From Alphaproteobacteria bacterium (lineage in GTDB: Bacteria > Pseudomonadota > Alphaproteobacteria > Rhodobacterales > Rhodobacteraceae), in NCBI GenBank assembly GCA_030148665.1, contig JASBSZ010000007.1, forward strand, positions 1 to 64,000: 64,000 nt of DNA, written 5' to 3'. Below are positions 20,209 to 27,554 of the stretch, piece after piece. Within the stretch, counting starts at the first letter, position 1; every line of letters begins with the position of its first letter. The notes beneath the pieces were generated by a model. It saw only the letters and a list, made by a program, of their open reading frames with translations, was not told where the DNA came from and did no database searches. The translations under genes were made by a program, and so were the position numbers.

Positions 20209-20373
20209 ATGGATCTTTTCGCACTGATATACTGGGGCCTGCTCGGCGCGTTTCTCGGCTGGGGTCTGCCCAAGCTGGAAACGACGTTCAGGCGCATTCT
20301 CTTTGGCCTGTGTCTGGGCCTGATCGCCCAGACGGCCCTGCCCTTTGTCGAGGCGTGGCTGATCGGCGGCTGA
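20209..20373 (+). CDS. Small membrane protein (54 aa) downstream of the two-component pair
   Basis: An ATG three bases after the regulator stop opens a 54-codon frame that starts MDLFALIYWGLLGAFLGWGL and holds two hydrophobic segments (about 4-20 and 29-51) joined by a short basic turn (KLETTFRR). It ends at a hairpin. I do not recognise a family. The tight spacing suggests co-transcription and possibly a role near the sensor or transporter. It could also be a remnant; conservation in relatives would settle that. Confidence 0.6.
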   Translation: MDLFALIYWGLLGAFLGWGLPKLETTFRRILFGLCLGLIAQTALPFVEAWLIGG

Positions 20374-20374
20374 C

Positions 20375-20402
20375 CGCCCCGTGACCAGAGGGTCGCGGGG
20401 CG
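20375..20402. terminator. Hairpin between the small membrane protein and the 5'-nucleotidase gene
   Basis: CGCCCCG pairs with CGGGGCG and the inner GACC with GGTC. Neither side has a real T-run, so it may act as a weak or Rho-assisted terminator for both converging units. Confidence 0.5.
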
Positions 20403-20424
20403 ATCACCGTTTCTGCGGATCCCG

Positions 20425-21963
20425 CTACTGGGACAGGCGCGTGATGCGGCCCTCGACCCTGGCGTTGATCGTGCCCATCGCGGCCAGATAGCTGATCACG
20501 TCATTGGCCATCAGATTGCCATTGCCCTTGTTGATCAGCACGCGGCCCTTGCGCAACATGCGATAACCGTCTCCGCCCCGCAGCATGTAGTCATTCGTGG
20601 CCAGCCTGTAGGTCGCATTCGGATCCAGAGGCGCATCGCCAACCTTGACCGAAACGACCCTCGCGCCAGCCGGTGCCGCAGGATTCCAGACGACCGTCAT
20701 GCCCGAGACCTGCGGAAAGCGCCCGGCCCCCTTTTCGACCTTGGAAAATCCGTTTTCCAGCGCCGCCAGAACCTGCTTGCCGGTGACCTCGGTCATCACC
20801 GTGACATTGCCAAAGGGCAGCTCGGTCAGCACGTCGCGCCGGGTGATGCTGGTGCCCGGGTCATAGGTGCGGTCGCCGCGTATTCCTCCGCCATTGGTAA
20901 TCGCGATGTCCGCCCCCGTCGCCTTGCGCATGGCATCGACGATCAGGTCGGCAAAGGCCGATTCCTGGCTGCGCACCGTGTTGCGCCGGGTATCCAGGGC
21001 GGTCTCGGTGGTCGCGATCACCACGTTCAGTTCCTTGTCCAGCCTGGCCTGATAGGCGTCGACCCTGGCCTGAGTTTCAGGATCGGGCTGCACGGTCATG
21101 GTATCGATGAACCGGAAATTCGGCACCCAGCGCACCTTGCGCTTGCCACGCTTTTCGCCAATCGTCACGGTGATGTCCAGCGGCGACAGAAAGCGCCCGT
21201 CGATCGAAGTTTCGACATAGGCAACCTTGCCATCATAAAAGGTCGCATAGCTGTGGTCGTCACCGGAAATGACTATGTCGAATGCACCGCTTGCAATCAG
21301 CTTGCGATCGTTGCTCTGATCGGTCTGCACCACCCCGATCACCAGATCGGCGCCGTCCTTGCGTGCGCGCCGTGCGGCGGCGACCCCGCTCTTGACGGTA
21401 GGACCAAAGACCAGGTTTCCGGTACTCGAAACCTCGGGCGAGGTATCCTGCGCAACCGGCACCAGGGCAACCTTGACGTCACCGAACTGCTTGAACATCA
21501 CCCCGCCCAGCACCTTGAGCGGCGTCCCGTCAGGCCGCGTGATGTTGACCGCCGCCCATGGATATTTCGAGGCCTTTGCCTTTTCGATGAAATTCCTGAC
21601 CCCGAAATCGAATTCATGGTTTCCGGGGACCGCGATGTCAAAGGGTACCAGATTGGTCAGCTCGACCATGTTCTGCCCCTTGTCGAAACCCGACAGGATT
21701 GACGGCGACAGCATGTCACCATCGAAAACATACAGCATGTTCGGATTGGCCGCCTTTTCTGCCTTGGCCACGGCATTCAGGCGGGCAACGCCCCCGCGCC
21801 CCCGCTTGTCGGCAAAATTGTATATGTCGCCAATCCCCAGAATGGTGATCTTGACCGTCTCGGCTGCCCTGATCACCGGCGCCGTCAGCGACAGGCCCAG
21901 AACGGCCGCCCCCAGTGCAAGCCCCAGTTTCCGAGAAACAGATCGATAAACAGATATCGTCAT
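20425..21963 (-). CDS. Secreted 5'-nucleotidase / UshA-like metallophosphatase
   Basis: This 512-aa exported enzyme has a signal peptide (about 1-32, hydrophobic LGLALGAAVLGLSLTAPV). A calcineurin-like metal domain follows with GDIYNF, FDGDML, GNHEFDFG and a GDDHSY block in place of the usual GHxH. The C-terminal 5'-nucleotidase domain has ITNGGGIRGD and TNDYMLRGGDGY. Such enzymes release phosphate and nucleosides from nucleotides in the periplasm, which could feed the nucleoside importer at 36-41 kb. The start at 21963 has GGAAGGAA upstream; an open extension to 22038 has none. Confidence 0.87.
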   Translation of the reverse strand: MTISVYRSVSRKLGLALGAAVLGLSLTAPVIRAAETVKITILGIGDIYNFADKRGRGGVARLNAVAKAEKAANPNMLYVFDGDMLSPSILSGFDKGQNMVELTNLVPFDIAVPGNHEFDFGVRNFIEKAKASKYPWAAVNITRPDGTPLKVLGGVMFKQFGDVKVALVPVAQDTSPEVSSTGNLVFGPTVKSGVAAARRARKDGADLVIGVVQTDQSNDRKLIASGAFDIVISGDDHSYATFYDGKVAYVETSIDGRFLSPLDITVTIGEKRGKRKVRWVPNFRFIDTMTVQPDPETQARVDAYQARLDKELNVVIATTETALDTRRNTVRSQESAFADLIVDAMRKATGADIAITNGGGIRGDRTYDPGTSITRRDVLTELPFGNVTVMTEVTGKQVLAALENGFSKVEKGAGRFPQVSGMTVVWNPAAPAGARVVSVKVGDAPLDPNATYRLATNDYMLRGGDGYRMLRKGRVLINKGNGNLMANDVISYLAAMGTINARVEGRITRLSQ

Positions 21964-22250
21964 GTGATTTCCTTCCTTGTTGGACGTCCGGTGTGTTTCT
22001 TCAAGCCCGGGAGACGTATTGATCCGATCCCGCCACACCTGTTTTCCTGAAACGAATTTGCCAGGTCACGATGTCGTATTCATGTATCGCTTTCATGTCG
22101 GCACCGCTTGTCCGGCCAAACCTCTGGCGGCGCAATTCCACCACCGATCTACCCCTTACTGATCCGGCGACTATGCGCCAATGCCATCCATGTTTTCAAG
22201 CAAAACAAGGGCGTCTCGCCACGGCGCTCGCGCTCGTGCCCGGTGCGGCG

Positions 22251-25025
22251 CTACTCGGCCGCCACCTTGCCGGTCGCCTTTTCCACCCTGACGGCGGAAA
22301 ACTTGAACTCGGGGATCTTGCCCACCGGATCCAGCGCCGGGTTGGTCAGGATATTGGCCGCTGCCTCGACATAGGCGAAGGGCACGAAAACCATATCCTC
22401 GGCCACGGCCCGGTCGGCGCGGGCCATGATCTCGATACAGCCACGCCGCGTGGTCAGGCGCACATATTCCCCCGGCCTGACCCCCAGCCGCGCCAACGTG
22501 GCCGGGTTCAGCGAACAGTTTGCCTCGGGCTCGACCGTATCCAGCACATGCGCCCGCCGCGTCATCGACCCGGTATGCCAATGTTCCAGCTGCCGCCCCG
22601 TGGTCATGATCATGGGGAATTCCTCGTCAGGCCGATCATCGGGCGGCACGATGCCCGCAGGCGCAAAACGCGCGCGGCCGTCAGCGGTCGGGAACCCATC
22701 GCCAAACACGACCGCCTGCCCCGGATCGTCCGGTGCCAGGCTCGGATAGGTCACAGATTCGCGTTCGAGCCGCTCCCAGGTGATGTTGTTCAGGCTTTTC
22801 ATGCCGCGCTTCATCTCGGCAAATACCTCGCGCGGATGATCGTATTTCCAGCCGAGCCCCAGGCGCCGCGCCAGATCGACCGTGATGCGCCAATCCTCGC
22901 GCGCCTCGCCCGGCGGCACCAGGGCCGGGCGCACCATCTGCACCTGCCGGTTGGTGTTGGTCACGCTACCCGCCTTTTCGGCCAGCGCGCTGGCGGGCAG
23001 GATCACATCGGCAAACATCGCGGTTTCGGTCAGAAAGATATCCTGCACGACAAGGTGATCCAGCCGGGCCAGCGCCGCGCGGGCATGTTCGACATCGGGG
23101 TCCGACATAGCCGGGTTTTCGCCCAGAATATACATGCCGCGTATATCGCCCGCATGGATCGCCTGCATGATCTCGACCACGGTCAGCCCCTTTTCGGCGC
23201 TGAAATCCTGGGTGCTGGACCAGATCTCGTTGAACCGGCCGCGCGCGCTGTCATCCGCCACGCTTTGATAATCGGGCAGGAACATCGGGATCAGCCCCGC
23301 ATCCGAGGCACCCTGCACATTGTTCTGCCCCCGCAGCGGGTGCAGCCCGGTGCCCGGCCGGCCCACATTGCCCGTCATCAGTGCCAGGTTGATCAGACAG
23401 CGCGCATTGTCGGTGCCATGCACGTGCTGGCTCACCCCCATGCCCCAAAAGATCATCCCCGCCTTGCCGGTCGCAAAGGTCCGGGCCACCGCGCGAATGG
23501 TGTCGGCATCGATGCCACAGATCGGCGCCATGCGCTCGGGGGCATAGTCGCCAAGATGCGCAACCATCGCATCCCAGTTGTCGGTAAACCGCGCGATATA
23601 GGCATCATCCTGCAACCCCTCATCCACGATCACATGCATGACCGCGTTCAGCAGCGCCACGTCCGAGCCGGGGCGGAACTGCACCATGTGGGTGGCAAAC
23701 CGGCCCAGCGCCACACCGCGCGGATCCATCACGATCAGCTTGCCGCCACGACGGGCAAACTGCTTGAAATAGGTTGCCGCCACCGGGTGGTTTTCAACCG
23801 GGTTGCAGCCGATCACCAGCGCCACATCGGCATGTTCGATCTCGTTGAATGTGGCGGTCACGGCGCCGGAGCCGATATTCTCGATCAACGCCGCGACCGA
23901 GCTTGCATGACACAGCCGCGTGCAATGATCGACATTGTTGTGCCCAAAACCCTGGCGGATCAGTTTCTGAAACAGATAGGCCTCTTCATTGGTGCATTTG
24001 GCACTGCCGAATCCGGCCACGGCACGCCCACCATGTTCGTCACGCAGAAAGGCCAGCCCCTCGGCGGCATAATCCAGCGCCTCGTCCCAGCTTGCCTCGC
24101 GGAAATGGGTCCAGGGGTTGGCGGGATCGACATTCATCCCCTTGGGCGGCGCATCCGCCCGCCGGATCAACGGGCGCGTCAGACGATGCGGATGGTGGAT
24201 ATAGTCGAAGCCGAACCGCCCCTTGACACAAAGCCTGCCCTCATTGGCGGGCCCGTTCAGCCCCTCGACCGCAACGATCCTGTCACCGCGCAGTTTCAGG
24301 CTGACCTGACATCCCACACCGCAAAACGGGCAGATGCTGGCAACCTCGCGGTCAAAACCGGCGCTGTCGCCGCGCCCGTCGGCGTCAATCAGCGTCGCCG
24401 GCATCAGCGCGCCTGTCGGGCAGGCCTGCACACATTCGCCACAGGCCACGCAGGTGCTGGCGCCCATCGGATCAAACAGATCGAACACCGGCCAGCTGTC
24501 ATGCCCACGCCCGCCCATGCCCAGCACGTCATTGACCTGCACCTCGCGGCAGGCCCGGACACACAGGTTGCACTGGATACAGGCATCCAGATTGACCTTC
24601 ATCGCCACATGGCTGTCATCCAGCAAGGGCACGCGCGTGGATTCAATTGGCGGAAAGCGGCTGCTGTCCACACCCGCCTGCCGCGCCATCGCCGCAAAAT
24701 GCGCGCTGCGGTCATGGGCCGCCTCTGGCTGGTCGGCCAGCAACATCTCGAACACCACCTGCCGGGCCTTTTGCGCGCGCGTGCTTTCACTGCGCACGAC
24801 CATCCCCTCGGCAGGCTTGCGGATACAGGACGCCGCCAGCACGCGCTCACCCTCGATTTCCACCATGCAGGCACGGCAATTCCCATCCGCCCGATAGCCC
24901 GGCGCATCGCGATGACACAGATGGGGAATCACCTTGCCCTCGCGCCGCGCGACCTGCCAGATCGTCTCGTCCGGCGCGGCGGAAACTTCCTTGCCGTCCA
25001 GGGTAAAGCGGATGCGGTTGCTCAT
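22251..25025 (-). CDS. fdhA: Formate dehydrogenase alpha subunit (molybdenum, Cys type)
   Basis: This 924-aa enzyme has, in order, an N-terminal [2Fe-2S] domain (CHRD...CRAC...C), two [4Fe-4S] motifs (CIQCNLCVRAC and CVACGECVQACP), the CPFCGVGC cluster of the molybdopterin domain, and the active-site cysteine C372 in HCTRLCHASSV (selenocysteine in E. coli FdhF). It should oxidise formate to CO2. No fdsB, fdsG, fdsD, fdhD or electron-transfer subunit is adjacent, so its partner is unknown. Its 287-bp downstream gap shows no gene and no obvious terminator. The start at 25025 has GGGAGAG seven bases upstream. Confidence 0.9.
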   Translation of the reverse strand: MSNRIRFTLDGKEVSAAPDETIWQVARREGKVIPHLCHRDAPGYRADGNCRACMVEIEGERVLAASCIRKPAEGMVVRSESTRAQKARQVVFEMLLADQPEAAHDRSAHFAAMARQAGVDSSRFPPIESTRVPLLDDSHVAMKVNLDACIQCNLCVRACREVQVNDVLGMGGRGHDSWPVFDLFDPMGASTCVACGECVQACPTGALMPATLIDADGRGDSAGFDREVASICPFCGVGCQVSLKLRGDRIVAVEGLNGPANEGRLCVKGRFGFDYIHHPHRLTRPLIRRADAPPKGMNVDPANPWTHFREASWDEALDYAAEGLAFLRDEHGGRAVAGFGSAKCTNEEAYLFQKLIRQGFGHNNVDHCTRLCHASSVAALIENIGSGAVTATFNEIEHADVALVIGCNPVENHPVAATYFKQFARRGGKLIVMDPRGVALGRFATHMVQFRPGSDVALLNAVMHVIVDEGLQDDAYIARFTDNWDAMVAHLGDYAPERMAPICGIDADTIRAVARTFATGKAGMIFWGMGVSQHVHGTDNARCLINLALMTGNVGRPGTGLHPLRGQNNVQGASDAGLIPMFLPDYQSVADDSARGRFNEIWSSTQDFSAEKGLTVVEIMQAIHAGDIRGMYILGENPAMSDPDVEHARAALARLDHLVVQDIFLTETAMFADVILPASALAEKAGSVTNTNRQVQMVRPALVPPGEAREDWRITVDLARRLGLGWKYDHPREVFAEMKRGMKSLNNITWERLERESVTYPSLAPDDPGQAVVFGDGFPTADGRARFAPAGIVPPDDRPDEEFPMIMTTGRQLEHWHTGSMTRRAHVLDTVEPEANCSLNPATLARLGVRPGEYVRLTTRRGCIEIMARADRAVAEDMVFVPFAYVEAAANILTNPALDPVGKIPEFKFSAVRVEKATGKVAAE

Positions 25026-25116
25026 GAATGACTCTCCCATCGGTGCGTATAAATCTTAGACCACAAAACCCGGCGGCCGCAAATCACCAAACCCGACAAT
25101 CGCATGGCCGATCCCG

Positions 25117-25172
25117 CCTTCTTCTTTGTCCAAATACGTCCGGGGGGCCCGAAGGGCGGGGGCAGCGCCCCC
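25117..25172. repeat. Intergenic repeat element, copy 2, with GC-rich hairpins
   Basis: The core 25117-25138 (GCCTTCTTCTTTG, then TCCAAATAC) matches the element at 6717. Here it continues into two hairpins: GCCC-gaa-GGGC (25147-25157) and GGGGGC-agc-GCCCCC (25158-25172). It lies between divergent fdhA and the LYS1-like gene. The hairpin part is absent at copy 1. Confidence 0.55.
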
Positions 25173-25266
25173 TCTGCGCCCGGCATTCTGCCGCAACGGC
25201 CGCACTCGGCCCCCATTGGCAAGCCGGGCACGCGGCGCTAATCCTGATCACCGGAAAGGAGTCCCC

Positions 25267-26343
25267 ATGACTGCACATCTCTGGGTCCGCGCCGAACAGC
25301 GGGAAAACGAACAACGGGTCGGCCTTGCGCCCGAAGGCGCCGCCGAGCTGATCGCGCAAGGCATCCGCGTCACGGTCGAGGAATCATCCTGCCGCGCCAT
25401 CCCCATCGACGGCTACCGACAGGCCGGCGCCGAGATCGCCCCCGAGGGCAGCTGGCCCGACGCCCCCGATGACACCGTCATCTTCGGCCTCAAGGAACTG
25501 CCCGACGATGGCACGCCGCTGCGCCACCGCCACATCATGTTCGGCCATGCCTTCAAGGGCCAGGCCGACGGCCCCGCCCTGCTGCGCAGGTTTCGCGCGG
25601 GCGGCGGCGTGCTGTATGATCTGGAATACCTGACCCATGACGATGGCCGGCGCGTTGCCGCATTCGGCTATTGGGCGGGCTATGCCGGTGCCGCCGTGGG
25701 CCTCAAGGTCTGGGTGGCGCAACAGGCGGGCGATCTGCCCGGCCCCGCGCGTGTGGGCACCTATGCCGACAGGCAGGCGCTGCTGGATGAACTGGCAGAC
25801 GACATGAAAGCGGCACTTTCCAATGGCGCCGCAATGCCGCGTGCCATCATCATCGGTGCCAAGGGGCGGGTCGGCAGCGGCGCGGGCGATCTGCTGCAAC
25901 AGATGGGACTGGAAATCACCCGCTGGGATATCGAGGAAACCGCCTCGGGCGGCCCTTTCCCCGAGGTTCTTGAGCACGAGATCTTTGTCAACTGCGTGAT
26001 GGCGCTGCCCGGCATCCCCGTATTCGTGCCCAAATCCGCGCTTTCCGCCCCGCGCCGCCTGAGCGTGGTTGCGGATGTATCCTGTGACCCCAGCAGCGAC
26101 TATAACCCCGTGCCGATCTATGACCACGCGACCAGCTTTGACGCCCCGGTGATCCGCACAACCGACGGCCCGCCGCCGCTGGATGTCATGGCCATCGACA
26201 ACCTGCCCTCGATGCTGCCACTGGAAAGCAGCCAGGATTACGCGGCACAGCTGCTGCCGGCGCTGCGAACCATCACCGACATGAACAGCGGCATCTGGGC
26301 GCGTGCAGCGGCCATATTCGAGGAACACGCCGCCAAGGCCTGA
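25267..26343 (+). CDS. Saccharopine dehydrogenase, L-lysine-forming type (LYS1-like)
   Basis: This 358-aa protein of the alanine dehydrogenase/LYS1 superfamily has an N-terminal RAEQRENEQRVGLAPEGA block, FGHAFKGQ, and a C-terminal Rossmann part (IIIGAKGRVGSGAGDLL). LYS1 interconverts lysine plus 2-oxoglutarate and saccharopine using NAD(H). In an organism that uses the diaminopimelate route it more likely runs toward saccharopine, as lysine breakdown. The start follows GGAAAGGAG closely. The partner gene begins 12 bp downstream and supplies the second half of the pathway. Confidence 0.87.
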   Translation: MTAHLWVRAEQRENEQRVGLAPEGAAELIAQGIRVTVEESSCRAIPIDGYRQAGAEIAPEGSWPDAPDDTVIFGLKELPDDGTPLRHRHIMFGHAFKGQADGPALLRRFRAGGGVLYDLEYLTHDDGRRVAAFGYWAGYAGAAVGLKVWVAQQAGDLPGPARVGTYADRQALLDELADDMKAALSNGAAMPRAIIIGAKGRVGSGAGDLLQQMGLEITRWDIEETASGGPFPEVLEHEIFVNCVMALPGIPVFVPKSALSAPRRLSVVADVSCDPSSDYNPVPIYDHATSFDAPVIRTTDGPPPLDVMAIDNLPSMLPLESSQDYAAQLLPALRTITDMNSGIWARAAAIFEEHAAKA

Positions 26344-26355
26344 AAGGATGACGAG

Positions 26356-27513
26356 ATGAGCAGAATTCACTGGATCGGCACCGGCCTGTCAGCCATCCCC
26401 GGCCTGCGTCGGCTGATCGAGCGCGGCCATGACATCACCGTCTGGAACCGCACCCTTGACAAGGCCCGCGCGGCCGTGGGCGACCTGACCGACAACATTC
26501 GCCCCTTTACCATCGAGGCCGTGGGCGACGCCCTGAACCCCGGCGATATTCTGGTTTCCATGCTGCCCGGCGACTGGCATGTGCCCCTGGCGCAGCTCTG
26601 CCTTGCAAAGGAGGCGCATTTCGCATCGACCTCGTATATCTCGCCCGAGATGCGCGCGCTTGACGCCACGGCCCGCGACAAGGGGCTGGCGCTGGTCAAC
26701 GAGGTCGGGCTTGACCCCGGCATCGACCATGTGATGGCCCATTGGCTGATGGCCGATTACCGCGCATCCCCTGCCTTTGACGCCGAAAACGAGCTGTCCT
26801 TCATTTCCTATTGCGGCGGCATTCCGAAACACGAAAACCCCTTCCGGTACAAGTTTTCCTGGTCACCGCTGGGTGTGCTGAAGGCGCTGAAATCGCCGTC
26901 ACGTTCGATTCAGGACTTTCGCGAATATGAGGTTGATCGCCCCTGGAACGCCATTTCCAGCTACACCGCGCCCCTGCAACAGCCCGAGGAATTCGAGGTT
27001 TACCCGAACCGCGACTCGATCCCCTTCATGGCGGAATACGGGTTTGATCCCAGCTGGAAGGTCAGGCAATTCGTGCGCGGCACCCTGCGCCTGAACGGCT
27101 GGGCCGAGGCCTGGGCCGATGTGTTTCGCGAAATCGAAACCCTGCAAGGTGAAACAGGCGAGGCCCGCCTGAAAGAGATGTCCGACCAGTTCTGGCGCGA
27201 CAACGCCTATGGCAAGGGCGAGCCGGATCGCGTGGTGCTGTGCGTCGCACTAAAGGCAGACCGCGACGGCAGAGTGGTCTATCACAAGACCTATGCGCTG
27301 GATGCCTTTGGTAATGAACAGGGCAGCGCGATGGCGCAGCTCGTTTCGATCCCGCTGTCTCTGACCATCGAGGCCGTGCTGAACGGTGAAATCGCCGCCG
27401 GGGTTTCGGCAGCCCCCAGCGATCCGAAACTGGTCACCCGCTGGATGGAAACCGTCGGCGGGATCGCGCAACATCTGGCGGTGGTGGATCATCTGGCAGC
27501 GGGCAACGCCTGA
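26356..27513 (+). CDS. Saccharopine dehydrogenase, L-glutamate-forming type (LYS9-like)
   Basis: This 385-aa NAD(P)-dependent enzyme has an N-terminal Rossmann fold (IHWIGTGLSAIPGLRRLIERG), the STSYISPEMRAL motif and ALVNEVGLDPGIDHVMAHW, both characteristic of saccharopine reductase/LYS9. It splits saccharopine into glutamate and 2-aminoadipate semialdehyde. The dinucleotide glycine motif is slightly altered (GTGLSAIPG instead of GAGfVa.P), but the fold is clear. It is transcribed with the LYS1-like gene. No aminoadipate semialdehyde dehydrogenase is in the window. Confidence 0.86.
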   Translation: MSRIHWIGTGLSAIPGLRRLIERGHDITVWNRTLDKARAAVGDLTDNIRPFTIEAVGDALNPGDILVSMLPGDWHVPLAQLCLAKEAHFASTSYISPEMRALDATARDKGLALVNEVGLDPGIDHVMAHWLMADYRASPAFDAENELSFISYCGGIPKHENPFRYKFSWSPLGVLKALKSPSRSIQDFREYEVDRPWNAISSYTAPLQQPEEFEVYPNRDSIPFMAEYGFDPSWKVRQFVRGTLRLNGWAEAWADVFREIETLQGETGEARLKEMSDQFWRDNAYGKGEPDRVVLCVALKADRDGRVVYHKTYALDAFGNEQGSAMAQLVSIPLSLTIEAVLNGEIAAGVSAAPSDPKLVTRWMETVGGIAQHLAVVDHLAAGNA

Positions 27514-27554
27514 CCGGAGTATGGCAGGGGGCGGGTGCGAACAAGACATGCCCG

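Noticed and set aside
20425-21963. A second SoxB
   Set aside because: It shares the superfamily fold but has 5'-nucleotidase C-terminal motifs (NGGGIRGD, GGDGY), lacks SoxB-specific segments and is far from the sox cluster.
22071-25031. 986-codon open frame opposite fdhA
   Set aside because: It lies fully antisense to a clear formate dehydrogenase; the composition (runs of His, Arg, Gly, Pro) reflects the complement of a GC-rich gene.
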